Shown here one piece after another: positions 17,456 through 27,761 of a stretch of DNA of 64,000 nt (position 1 is the stretch's first letter; each line of letters starts with the position of its first letter). Made by a program: the position numbers and the translations under genes. The notes beneath the pieces were generated by a model. That model was not told the DNA's origin. It ran no database searches and saw nothing but the letters and a program-made list of their open reading frames with translations. The DNA comes from an uncultured Gemmatimonadota bacterium (lineage in GTDB: Bacteria > Gemmatimonadota > Gemmatimonadetes > Gemmatimonadales > Gemmatimonadaceae): NCBI GenBank assembly GCA_902826615.1, contig CADEFN010000001.1, forward strand, positions 372,001 to 436,000, in the 5' to 3' direction.

Positions 17456-18640
17456 GTGCTGGCAGGGCTTGGCTACTTCGTCGACATCTTCGACCTCCTG
17501 CTGTTCGCAGTCGTTCGGGTAGCCAGTGTGCGCGAGTTGGCGGGAGAGTCGCAGTTGCTCGAGGCGGGCACCCTCCTGCAGAACACACAACTCATCGGGA
17601 TGATGCTCGGTGGTCTCGCCTGGGGAATGCTGGGCGACCGCCGGGGCCGACGCTCCGTGCTCTACGGCTCCATCCTGCTTTACTCGCTCGCCAACCTCGG
17701 CAATGCAACCGCAACCACCATGGGGCAGTACGTGGCGTGGCGCTTTGTTGCCGGCTTTGGGCTGGCCGGAGAACTTGGCGCCGCCCTGACCATCGTGAGT
17801 GAACTGGTGAGGGCACGCGACCGTGGTGCGGCCACCACCATCGTGGCCACCATGGGAGTAACGGGCGCGGTGGCGGCGGCCCTGGTGGGCGGGGCGGTGT
17901 CGTGGCGCACGGCGTACATCATTGGCGGAGTACTCGGCTTGCTCCTCCTGGCGCTGCGTATTCAGGTGCGCGATTCGGCGATGTTCACGCGCACGCGGGC
18001 GAGCGTGGAGGGGCGCGGCAGTCTGTGGCGCTTGTTAGGCAACCGTGCGCGCGCCGGCCGGTATGTGCGCGCCATCCTGATCGGAGTGCCGGTGTGGTTC
18101 ATCTCCGGGATCCTGATCACCTTTGCCCCCGAGTTTGCCAAAACATTTGGCATCGTCGGCCCGGTATCCGCGGGAACGGCAGTGCTGGTGTTTTATGCCA
18201 CCACCACCTTTGGCGATCTCACCAGTGGGCTGCTCAGCCAGTACTGGCGCTCGCGACGCAAGGCGGCCGCGTTGTACGTCGCGTTCACGGCGGTTGGAGT
18301 GACGTTGTACCTCTCCGGCGTGGCAAAGACACCACTCACCTTCTACGCCCTGTATGGGTGGGTCGGCTTCACCACAGGATACTGGGCGGTGATGGTGACC
18401 ATGGCGGTGGAGCAATTCGGCACCGACCTGCGCGCGACGGTTGGCACCAGTGTTCCCACCTTTGTCCGCGCGACGGCGGTCCCCATGACCCTGGCCTGGG
18501 GCGCGCTGCGTCCCTCGCTTGGGATTGTTGGAGCCGCCGCGGTTGTGGGCGCCGTGGCCTTTGCTGGCGCCGGGTGGGCGTTGTGGCGTCAGTCGGAGAC
18601 GTACGGAGTGGAGCTGGATTTTGTGGAGAGCGCCGCTTGA
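17456..18640 (+). CDS. MFS transporter
   Basis: Inner-membrane major facilitator, about 394 aa from this GTG, with about twelve hydrophobic helices. The loop 2-3 signature appears as GMLGDRRGRR (about 60). FGLAGELGAALTIVSEL resembles the sugar/organic-acid porter groups. The true start may be about 50 bases upstream, at a non-ATG codon overlapping the VOC stop, because the frame is open there and helix 1 begins almost immediately after the GTG. It probably forms an operon with the VOC gene. The gene ends 3 bases before the convergent pgm stop, leaving no room for a dedicated terminator. Confidence 0.85.
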   Translation: MLAGLGYFVDIFDLLLFAVVRVASVRELAGESQLLEAGTLLQNTQLIGMMLGGLAWGMLGDRRGRRSVLYGSILLYSLANLGNATATTMGQYVAWRFVAGFGLAGELGAALTIVSELVRARDRGAATTIVATMGVTGAVAAALVGGAVSWRTAYIIGGVLGLLLLALRIQVRDSAMFTRTRASVEGRGSLWRLLGNRARAGRYVRAILIGVPVWFISGILITFAPEFAKTFGIVGPVSAGTAVLVFYATTTFGDLTSGLLSQYWRSRRKAAALYVAFTAVGVTLYLSGVAKTPLTFYALYGWVGFTTGYWAVMVTMAVEQFGTDLRATVGTSVPTFVRATAVPMTLAWGALRPSLGIVGAAAVVGAVAFAGAGWALWRQSETYGVELDFVESAA

Positions 18641-18643
18641 GGG

Positions 18644-20341
<1,698 letters not shown>

Positions 20342-21496
20342 CTACCGGCCGGGGTTGGCCTTTTTCCAGAGTGCCAGCACTTCGGCCTCCCGTGCGCGGG
20401 TGATACCGGCGGCGCGTTTGGCCCGTTCAGCTGCAGGGCGTGCCTTGTCCCAGGCGATAGTATCCATGGCCGTGAGGGCCAGCGGGCGAAAGGTGAGTCC
20501 CGCGGCCACGGCGCGTGCGACGCTCACATACATGAGAGGATCGCCAGGAGCCCAGGCCGGGAGATCGCTCCAGATGCGCAACTTCTGCTCGGCGAGAAAT
20601 GACTCTGGGACCCAGGTGAAACTCACGGCGGCCGAGGTGGAGGCGCGGCAGCCAGCGAGCATCTCGGCAAAGGTCATGCGGGTGGCGGGGCCGGTGGCAT
20701 TAAACGCACCCGTCACACCCCCTTCAGCCAGGCGGACGATCCACTCCGTGAGGTCGCGCTGGTCGATGACCTGCGACGAATGGTTAGGGTTGCCGATGGC
20801 CATGACCTCGCCCCCTTCGTCGATACGGACGGGCCAGTAGGTCCAGCGATCGGTGGGGTCGGTGGGCCCGACGATGAGCCCCGGTCGTACGATGGTGGCG
20901 CGTCCCGGAAAGGCCGCGTTCACCAGGTCTTCGGAGATGGCCTTGGTGAGACCATAAGGAGCTTCGTCGCCATCTTTCCAGTTTGCGGGTGGCGTGAAGC
21001 GCTCGTAGTCCTCGGCCACTGGCGTCATGCGCACGTCGCCGGCGGTGGCAAACGACATGTTGGGCGTGCGGTACGCCGAGATGGACGAGACGAAGAGGTA
21101 GAGGTCGGTGGAGTCCTTGAGCGCCTTGGTGCTGCGCTGCACCCAGCGGTAGTCGCGCGCGTTGTTGTCGAGCACGGCGTCCCACTTGCGACGCGAGAGC
21201 ACGGCGAGGTCGCCTTCGCGGTCTGCAATGAGATGTTCGACACCGTCAACCTTGGTGGCGCTGCGCCCACGCGTGAGGATGGTGACTTCGTGCCCGCGCG
21301 CGAGAGCATACTTGACGGTGTTGGGCCCGATAAATCCGGTGCCGCCGAGGATGAGGAGTTTCTTCGCCTTTGCTGATGATGAGGCAGCGGCGGCAGTGCT
21401 GGCGAGTGTGCCGCCGAGCGCGGAGGAGGGGCGCAGGGCGAGGGCAGCGGTCGCGAGGGCGGTGCTGCGGACGAAGTTGCGGCGGGAGTCGGTCAT
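20342..21496 (-). CDS. Tat-exported NAD-dependent epimerase/dehydratase (extended SDR), copy 2
   Basis: 384 aa. The N-terminus has a twin-arginine signal (SRRNFVR, then a hydrophobic Ala/Leu stretch to about residue 30), so the folded enzyme is probably exported. The Rossmann motif GGTGFIG is at about residues 51-57. The extended-SDR catalytic pair is Tyr and Lys of YGLTK (about 190). The conserved YWPVRIDEGGEV segment is shared with the next upstream gene, showing that the two are paralogues from tandem duplication. They are separated by 27 bases and probably co-transcribed. A periplasmic Rossmann enzyme must carry its NAD across pre-bound. Substrate unknown, possibly a nucleotide sugar or surface glycan. 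Confidence 0.82.
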   Translation of the reverse strand: MTDSRRNFVRSTALATAALALRPSSALGGTLASTAAAASSSAKAKKLLILGGTGFIGPNTVKYALARGHEVTILTRGRSATKVDGVEHLIADREGDLAVLSRRKWDAVLDNNARDYRWVQRSTKALKDSTDLYLFVSSISAYRTPNMSFATAGDVRMTPVAEDYERFTPPANWKDGDEAPYGLTKAISEDLVNAAFPGRATIVRPGLIVGPTDPTDRWTYWPVRIDEGGEVMAIGNPNHSSQVIDQRDLTEWIVRLAEGGVTGAFNATGPATRMTFAEMLAGCRASTSAAVSFTWVPESFLAEQKLRIWSDLPAWAPGDPLMYVSVARAVAAGLTFRPLALTAMDTIAWDKARPAAERAKRAAGITRAREAEVLALWKKANPGR

Positions 21497-21523
21497 GATT
21501 GGTGGTCGGGTTCTCGGATACGC

Positions 21524-22603
21524 CTAACGACTTGCCTTCCAGGCCTGCAGCACCTCAGTCTCCTTCGCCGCGTCAATCTTCAACCCCTCTGTCTCACTCG
21601 CGGGCGCCTGCTTGAACCAGGCCAGTGTGTCCTTTGCCGTGCTCGCAATCGGACGGAACTTGAGCCCCTGCGCAATCGCCCGCGCGGCGCTCACCTTGGC
21701 CAGACCACGCATCGGCCCCTTGCCAGGAATTACCAGTGGAAGCCCCATGCGCCGCGCCTGCAAGAACTCGTGGTCCACCCAGGTAAACGTTGCCGCGGGA
21801 TTCACTGCCGCCTTGAGCTGCGCCGTGAAGTCGCCCATGGTCACCGTGTCTGCGCCAGGACCGGCGACGTTGTAGGTGCCGCCGATGTTCTTTTCGAGCG
21901 AGAGAATCGCAAACTCGGCCAGATCGCGCGCGTCGATGTACTGCACAGGCGCTGTAGCAAGACCGGGCACCAGCACCTCCCCGCCACGCTCGACGCGCAC
22001 GGGCCAGTAGGTAAAGCGATGCGTGGGATCGCCAGGCCCGGCGACCATATGCAAACGGAGCACCGTGCTGCGGTCGCGGTAGATCCCGTTCACCGCCTCC
22101 TCGCACAGCACCTTGAGCTCGCCGTAGTACTTGTTGACCTCCTCGCTGGCGGGGTCGGGCGCCTTGAGCAGCGGCGAGTTTTCGTCGTAGCGCTCCTGGT
22201 CGTAGGCGTAGACCGAACCCGTCGAGATAAACAGATACCGCCCCACCGACGACGTGAGCAGCGTCGCCGAGTCGCGCACGTGACGCGGGACATAGCCGCT
22301 GTTGTCGATGACGGCGTCCCACGTGCGTCCCTTGAGGGCGTCGAGTTTGCCGTCGCGGTCGCCCGTGAGTGTCTCGAGCTGCGGAAAGAGATCGGCGTTG
22401 CTCTTGCCACGATTGAACAGCGTGACCTTGTGCCCACGCTCCACGGCGCGTCGCACCATGTGCGGCCCGATAAAGCCTGTACCGCCGAGAATCAGGATGC
22501 GAAGGGGGCGCGGTTGCACATCACCCACGCGCAACGCGTTGCCGAAGTACCCGGCGGCGAGGAGACCGGCGGAGCGGCCAAGGAAATCACGACGGCTGTC
22601 CAT
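21524..22603 (-). CDS. Tat-exported NAD-dependent epimerase/dehydratase (extended SDR), copy 1
   Basis: 359 aa from the ATG that begins the twin-arginine signal MDSRRDFLGRS; a longer reading upstream would put ten residues before the signal and was rejected. The Rossmann motif GGTGFIG lies at about residues 40-46, and the catalytic YxxxK is YGELK (about 160), preceded by the Ser/Thr-rich STGSVYAY strand. YWPVRVERGGEV matches the downstream paralogue. The TAG stop lies inside a copy of the CGTTAGGC octamer. The divergent PhoX-like lipoprotein gene starts 224 bases away. Enzyme class is clear from motifs, export is inferred from the Tat signal, substrate is unknown. Confidence 0.82.
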   Translation of the reverse strand: MDSRRDFLGRSAGLLAAGYFGNALRVGDVQPRPLRILILGGTGFIGPHMVRRAVERGHKVTLFNRGKSNADLFPQLETLTGDRDGKLDALKGRTWDAVIDNSGYVPRHVRDSATLLTSSVGRYLFISTGSVYAYDQERYDENSPLLKAPDPASEEVNKYYGELKVLCEEAVNGIYRDRSTVLRLHMVAGPGDPTHRFTYWPVRVERGGEVLVPGLATAPVQYIDARDLAEFAILSLEKNIGGTYNVAGPGADTVTMGDFTAQLKAAVNPAATFTWVDHEFLQARRMGLPLVIPGKGPMRGLAKVSAARAIAQGLKFRPIASTAKDTLAWFKQAPASETEGLKIDAAKETEVLQAWKASR

Positions 22604-22826
22604 GACGGGATTGCCAATGTAAAGGAGACGCAACGGTCACACCTCGCCCATGTGGCCGCAAGGCTCGGATCGCACGCGAGGCGCCTCAGTGCTGCGATTG
22701 CCGCGAATTACCGTGCGCGATCTCACCGTGGTTGACCCGATACCCAACCCGCACCACTTCGTCACCAGTCTGATACCTCCCGCACCGACCATGCGCGCAC
22801 TCCCCTACCATGGAACTGGAGACCGC

Positions 22827-24200
22827 ATGAGACCTTTGAGCGCGCTGGTGATTTTCACGTCAGTCGGCGTATTGAGTGCCTGCACTGACCCGCACACCAC
22901 ACTCATTGCCGAAGAGCCCGCGGCAAGCTACGACCTCGCAGCCAACAGCGGTGTCTTCTCGACACCCCCCAGCATCGTGCCGTTCACGGGCGATGCGGCA
23001 TGCCTGGACAACGGACAGATCGTCAACGATCCGACCAACGAGCCCTTCCAGCTGCCTAGTGGTTGGACGCAGAAGATCATCACGTATCAGGGTGACTTCC
23101 CGACCACCAACACGGAAGTCAACTTCGACATGCTCACGCTCAACGAGACGGGGCCGATGGCTGGTCGCTACCTCTATCGCACGCACGAGGTTGATGACTA
23201 CGCCGCCCTGAGTCGCGTGGACCTGATGACGGGGGTCAGCACGCTGGTCGCCGAGCGGCAGGACTGGGAATCGTTTGATGGTCTGGTGTGGACTCCGTGG
23301 CGCACGGTGCTGATGGCCGAAGAGGTGATCACCGCGAGCTTCCGCGATCCGCAGTATCCCAACATCGAACGCGGGCTCATCTATGAGTACGACCCCGCCT
23401 CAGGCAAGGTGACGCCGCGTCCCGCCGTGGGTGCGCGTTCGCACGAAGGCATGCGCTTCGACAGCCGCGGAAACCTGTACGGCATTTCCGAGTCGCGCGG
23501 TATCGCCAACGCCGGGCGCCCGGGCGAGTCGGGCGCCATTTTCAAGTTTGTCCCGAAGCGTGAGCGTGATCTCTCCGAGGGAACGCTGTATGCGCTCAAG
23601 GTGGACGACGGCGTGTTGCGCACCGGTACGGCACGTTGGGTGAAGCTCGATCTGGACCCGACGACCTTTGACTCGGACGCCGCCGCGCAGGCCGTTGGCG
23701 CCACGGGCTGGGATCGTCCCGAAGACATCGAGATCGTTCGTCAGGGCGGCCAGGAAATCATGTACGTCGCCGTGACCGAGAGCTCCAACCTGCCGAAGAA
23801 CAATGGCGTGGTGCTCAAAATCGTTCTCCAGAATGACAACCGTGCGATGGTGAGCAACTACATCGAGCCCGGTGTCAACGTGGCTGGCGAAGTGGCCGAC
23901 CCGGTCTGGGGAAACGACGCCGGACTTGGCTTTGACGATCCGGACAACGTTGAGGTGCTCCCCAACGGCGACGTCCTGATCAACGAAGACGACTCGCCGA
24001 GTGATACCTGGATCGCCCGCGGCAGCGGACCGATGGCCACCACGGTGGTGGAGTTCTCGCGCCTGCTCGACTGTGGGGCCGAGACCACCGGCGTCTACTG
24101 GGACAAGTTCCGTAAGGTGTTGTACATGAACTCGCAGCATGCTGCCCTCAACGGCAGCCGCGATCTGACGGTGGCCATCATTCCGCCGAAGGGCCGCTAA
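22827..24200 (+). CDS. PhoX-like (DUF839) lipoprotein
   Basis: Secreted, lipid-anchored protein, 457 aa. The lipobox is GVLSAC (about residue 18). The rest is a beta-propeller of the PhoX/DUF839 type. Conserved acidic or charged clusters include SHEGMRFD (about 207), RPEDIEIV (about 300) and FDDPDNVEVLPNGDVLINED (about 370-389), which in PhoX phosphatases hold Fe and Ca ions. Whether this member is an active phosphatase cannot be settled by eye. The ATG at 22827 was chosen for the GGAG ribosome-binding site 5 bases upstream and the clean lipoprotein signal. A strong bidirectional terminator follows. Confidence 0.75.
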   Translation: MRPLSALVIFTSVGVLSACTDPHTTLIAEEPAASYDLAANSGVFSTPPSIVPFTGDAACLDNGQIVNDPTNEPFQLPSGWTQKIITYQGDFPTTNTEVNFDMLTLNETGPMAGRYLYRTHEVDDYAALSRVDLMTGVSTLVAERQDWESFDGLVWTPWRTVLMAEEVITASFRDPQYPNIERGLIYEYDPASGKVTPRPAVGARSHEGMRFDSRGNLYGISESRGIANAGRPGESGAIFKFVPKRERDLSEGTLYALKVDDGVLRTGTARWVKLDLDPTTFDSDAAAQAVGATGWDRPEDIEIVRQGGQEIMYVAVTESSNLPKNNGVVLKIVLQNDNRAMVSNYIEPGVNVAGEVADPVWGNDAGLGFDDPDNVEVLPNGDVLINEDDSPSDTWIARGSGPMATTVVEFSRLLDCGAETTGVYWDKFRKVLYMNSQHAALNGSRDLTVAIIPPKGR

Positions 24201-24218
24201 GGGCTCATACGCAGGACC

Positions 24219-24254
24219 AAAAATGGCCGGGGCAGATTGCCCCCGGCCATTTTT
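24219..24254. terminator. Strong rho-independent terminator
   Basis: A perfect 14-bp stem, AAAAATGGCCGGGG with CCCCGGCCATTTTT, has an 8-base loop and ends in five Ts on both strands. It lies 18 bases after the PhoX-like gene and insulates fumC. Confidence 0.9.
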
Positions 24255-24336
24255 GCATTGAGAGGGGTTGGTCGGAAGCTGCGGCTCATGGCGGGCGCTA
24301 GATTTCCCGGCCAACACGCCAACACCGACCACGGCA

Positions 24337-25725
24337 ATGACCAGCGTCCGCACCGAATCCGATACTTTCGGCCCGATCGACGTTCCCAGCGACCGCTACT
24401 GGGGCGCCCAGGCCCAGCGCTCACTCGGCAACTTCAAAATCGGCTGGGAAAAGCAGCCCGCGTCGATTGTGCGCGCCCTTGGCATCGTCAAGCAGGCGAG
24501 TGCCATCACCAACATGAAACTCGGCAAACTCGACCGCGCCCTTGGTGACGTGATCGTGAAGGCCGCACAGGAAGTGATCGACGGCAAACTCAACGATCAT
24601 TTCCCGCTGGTGGTGTGGCAGACTGGCTCAGGGACGCAGTCGAACATGAACGCCAACGAGGTGATCTCGAATCGTGCGATCGAGATGATGGGTGGGGTGA
24701 TGGGCTCCAAAAAGCCTGTGCATCCCAACGATCATGTGAACATGTCGCAGAGCTCCAACGACACCTTCCCGACGGCGATGCATATCGCCTGTGCGGAGCA
24801 GGTGGTGCATCACCTGATCCCTGCGCTCCAGCATCTGCACGCGGCACTCGACGCCAAGGCGAAGACGTGGGCGCATATCATCAAGATCGGCCGCACGCAC
24901 ACCCAGGACGCCACGCCAGTCACACTCGGGCAGGAGTTCTCGGGCTACGCGCAGCAGGTGGCCAATGGCATCGAGCGCCTCACGCTCACATTGCCGGCGC
25001 TGATGGAGTTGGCGCAGGGCGGTACGGCTGTCGGAACCGGCCTCGCCTCTCCGGTGGGGTTTGCCGACGCCGTGGCCTCGGAGATCGCCGCCCTCACTGG
25101 TCTCCCCTTTACCAGTGCGCCTAACAAGTTCGAGGCGCTGTCGGCGCATGATGCCATGGTGTTCACCCACGGCGCCATCACCACGGTGGCCATGGCCTGC
25201 TTCAAGATTGCCAACGACATCCGGCTCCTGGGCTCGGGTCCGCGCGCGGGTCTGGGCGAACTCTCGCTCCCCGAAAACGAACCCGGGAGCTCGATCATGC
25301 CGGGCAAGGTGAACCCCACGCAGTGCGAGGCCATCACCCAGGTGGCGGCGCACATCCTGGGGAACAACGCGGCGATTGCCTTTGCCGGGTCGCAAGGGCA
25401 CTTCCAGCTGAACGTGTACAACCCGATGATGGCCTACAACTTCTTGCAGTCGGTGCAGCTGCTGGCCGACGCGGCGGTATCGTTCACGGACAACTGTGTG
25501 GTGGGCATCGAACCGCGGCTCGACAACATCGCCCGGGGCCTGGCCAACTCGCTGATGCTCGTGACGCCCCTCAAGGAGAAGTACGGCTACGATCGCGCCG
25601 CCAAAATTGCCAAGACGGCGCACAAAAACGGCACGACACTCCGCGAAGAAGCCATCAAGGACGGGATCCCTGCTGAGGACTTTGATGCGATCGTGCGACC
25701 GGAGCTGATGATCGCTCCGGGCTAG
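24337..25725 (+). CDS. fumC: Fumarate hydratase class II
   Basis: Cytoplasmic TCA-cycle enzyme interconverting fumarate and L-malate, iron-independent tetramer, 462 aa (the usual size). The superfamily signature [15 protein letters not shown] (about residues 317-331) carries the catalytic serine of the mobile loop. [14 protein letters not shown] (about 97) and the [13 protein letters not shown] segment with the catalytic His (about 183-195) are also present. The start was set at [12 protein letters not shown], which matches the normal N-terminus; the upstream open frame overlaps the terminator region. The gene stands alone, 19 bases before a histidine kinase gene that has its own GTG start. 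Confidence 0.95.
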   Translation: MTSVRTESDTFGPIDVPSDRYWGAQAQRSLGNFKIGWEKQPASIVRALGIVKQASAITNMKLGKLDRALGDVIVKAAQEVIDGKLNDHFPLVVWQTGSGTQSNMNANEVISNRAIEMMGGVMGSKKPVHPNDHVNMSQSSNDTFPTAMHIACAEQVVHHLIPALQHLHAALDAKAKTWAHIIKIGRTHTQDATPVTLGQEFSGYAQQVANGIERLTLTLPALMELAQGGTAVGTGLASPVGFADAVASEIAALTGLPFTSAPNKFEALSAHDAMVFTHGAITTVAMACFKIANDIRLLGSGPRAGLGELSLPENEPGSSIMPGKVNPTQCEAITQVAAHILGNNAAIAFAGSQGHFQLNVYNPMMAYNFLQSVQLLADAAVSFTDNCVVGIEPRLDNIARGLANSLMLVTPLKEKYGYDRAAKIAKTAHKNGTTLREEAIKDGIPAEDFDAIVRPELMIAPG

Positions 25726-25744
25726 CGGTACTCACGCTCCCTTC

Positions 25745-27049
25745 GTGCAGTCCTCCCCGCTGGTCGAACTCGACGCCGCCATTCTGCAGGCCACCATCAC
25801 CATGCTGGTGCTGGTGTTGTGCGCGGCGTTGTGGGTGCGCACCCGTCGGCCCTGGTTTGGCTGGTGGGCCGTGGCGTGGGGACTCTATCTCCTGCGTATC
25901 GGGGCCATTGCAGCCTTTCTGGTCACGCAGCACCAGCCGTGGCTCTACTGGCACCAGGTGATAACCGGGTGGACCGCATTGGCCCTGCTGTGGGCGGCCA
26001 TTGTCTTCGCTCGCGCGGCGCGGTGGCGGCCCTGGCTTCTGGCCATTGCCGCCTTTCCGCTGGTGTGGTCGTGGATCGCCATTTATCGGCTGGAGAATTT
26101 CCTGCTGGCGGCGGCGCCCGCTGTGGCCTTTTTGAGCACCGCCACGGCCGTGACCGGCGCGATGTTCCTGCGCTACCGGCGGACACACCCCTCGGCGGGG
26201 GCCACCGTGCTTGGCGTGACCTTCATCCTGTGGGCCGTCCATCATCTGGACTACACGATCCTGCGGGCACGCGGTGTCTGGAATCCGTGGGGCTACTACC
26301 TGGACATTCTGTTTACTTTGGCCGCCGGCGCTGGAATCCTGCTCCTCATCAATAGCGAGCTCACCGAACACCTGCGGACCCGCAGTGAAGAGCTGGAGCA
26401 CCTCTCGCGGCGCATGGTGCGTCAGCACGAAGAAGAACGACGACGGCTCTCGCTCGCATTGCATGATGAAACGGCGCAGGTCCTCGCTGCGCTCAAGTTG
26501 CAGCTGGGGAGTGTTGCTGAGCGGGTGGATCCCTCGCTGCGGCAGCGTGTGGAACGCTCACTCATGCTGGTGGACAGCAGCCTCACGGGCATTCGCAATC
26601 TGACGCAGGCACTGAGGCCGTCTCTGCTGGATGATCTGGGGTTGGCTCCCGCGTTACGCTCGCTGGTCGCCGAATTCGGCGCCCAGCATGGTGGTGCGGT
26701 GTCCATCGATATCCCTGAAGCCCTTCCCGTGGTGTCGGAGGAGTCGGAAGTGGTGCTCTACCGCGCTCTGCAGGAGGGGCTGGCCAACGTCGGGCGCCAC
26801 GCGGGGGCGAAAGCAGTGTGGGTGAGCGTGGCAGCGTCCGGCGGTGTTCTGCAGTTGATCGTGCGTGACGATGGGCGCGGCTTTGCAGAAAACGACCTGC
26901 GCCGCCTCGAAGCCGACGGTCATGTGGGGCTCGCCGGCATGCGTGAACGGGCGGCCGCCGTTGCGGGGAGCGTGACTCTCTCGGCGGCACCCGGGAGTGG
27001 CGTCACGCTCAAGGTCGCGGTGCCCGTGCTGGAGGATCCGGTGAGATGA
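25745..27049 (+). CDS. Membrane sensor histidine kinase, NarL-type (HisKA_3)
   Basis: 434 aa. The first 210 residues are six or seven hydrophobic helices with no recognised ligand domain. They are followed by a short coiled-coil linker (RSEELEHLSRRMVRQHEEERRR) and a HisKA_3 dimerisation domain with the phospho-accepting His in LHDETAQ (about residue 239). The HATPase domain has the N box (GLANVGRHAGAKAVW, about 346-360), DDGRGF (about 376) and GLAGMRERA (about 396). The GTG start leaves only a short N-terminus before helix 1. The stop overlaps the regulator start by 4 bases (ATGA), so kinase and regulator are translationally coupled. Signal unknown. Confidence 0.88.
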   Translation: MQSSPLVELDAAILQATITMLVLVLCAALWVRTRRPWFGWWAVAWGLYLLRIGAIAAFLVTQHQPWLYWHQVITGWTALALLWAAIVFARAARWRPWLLAIAAFPLVWSWIAIYRLENFLLAAAPAVAFLSTATAVTGAMFLRYRRTHPSAGATVLGVTFILWAVHHLDYTILRARGVWNPWGYYLDILFTLAAGAGILLLINSELTEHLRTRSEELEHLSRRMVRQHEEERRRLSLALHDETAQVLAALKLQLGSVAERVDPSLRQRVERSLMLVDSSLTGIRNLTQALRPSLLDDLGLAPALRSLVAEFGAQHGGAVSIDIPEALPVVSEESEVVLYRALQEGLANVGRHAGAKAVWVSVAASGGVLQLIVRDDGRGFAENDLRRLEADGHVGLAGMRERAAAVAGSVTLSAAPGSGVTLKVAVPVLEDPVR

Positions 27050-27696
27050 GCGGCATACGACTGGTGATCGTCGACGATCACGCGATTGTTCGCGAAGGGC
27101 TACGCACAGTGCTCGAGGATGGTGAAATGTTTTCCGTGGTTGGAGAGGGCGGCACCGCGGAAGAGGCGATCCGGCTGGCGCGCACGCTCACTCCGGATGT
27201 GCTCATCCTCGACATTTCCATGCCGGGAGGATCGGGTCTGCAGGCGGTGCCGGAGATTCTTGAGACATCGCCATCCACGCGTGTGCTCATGCTGAGTGTG
27301 CATGACGACCGCGAGTATGTGATGGAGTGTGTGCGCAGTGGTGCACATGGGTACCTCCGCAAAGACTCCGCGCCACATGAATTGCGCGACGCCGTGCGTG
27401 CGGTGCATGCGGGGAGTGTGGTCTACTCCCCCGCCATCGCGCAGCAGATGGCCTCGGCCCTGCGCGACGGACTGGCTGCTGCCACAGTCCCCCCTCCGTC
27501 CGCCCTGACACCGCGGGAGCGCGAGGTACTTGCACGACTCGCCCAGGGCCTGACAAACAAGGAAATCGCCACTCAGCTCCAGATCGCCACGCGCACGGTC
27601 GAGGCGCACCGCGACTCCCTCGGACGAAAACTCGGCATCAGGACGGTGGCAGGCCTCACCCGCTACTGCCTCGAGCACAAGGTGACGGTCGGGTAA
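27046..27696 (+). CDS. LuxR/NarL-family response regulator
   Basis: 216 aa. The receiver domain (residues 4-120) has the acidic pocket VDDH (about 10), the phospho-acceptor Asp of LDISMPG (about 55) and the conserved Lys of YLRKDSAP (about 106). The C-terminal helix-turn-helix of the LuxR/GerE type spans about 150-210 (LTPREREVLARLAQGLTNKEIA). It should bind DNA as a dimer when phosphorylated by the kinase encoded immediately upstream with a 4-base overlap. The TonB receptor gene begins 65 bases downstream on the same strand, a possible target by proximity only. Confidence 0.92.
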   Translation: MSGIRLVIVDDHAIVREGLRTVLEDGEMFSVVGEGGTAEEAIRLARTLTPDVLILDISMPGGSGLQAVPEILETSPSTRVLMLSVHDDREYVMECVRSGAHGYLRKDSAPHELRDAVRAVHAGSVVYSPAIAQQMASALRDGLAAATVPPPSALTPREREVLARLAQGLTNKEIATQLQIATRTVEAHRDSLGRKLGIRTVAGLTRYCLEHKVTVG

Positions 27697-27761
27697 AGCC
27701 CGACAGGCCTCTACGTAGTAGTCACAATGGTTGGGCTGGCGTGAAAGGTCGATCGTGCGCC

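Noticed and set aside
24628-25623. A 331-codon minus-strand open frame opposite fumC.
   Set aside because: fumC on the plus strand carries all class II fumarase signatures; the antisense frame is a composition artefact.
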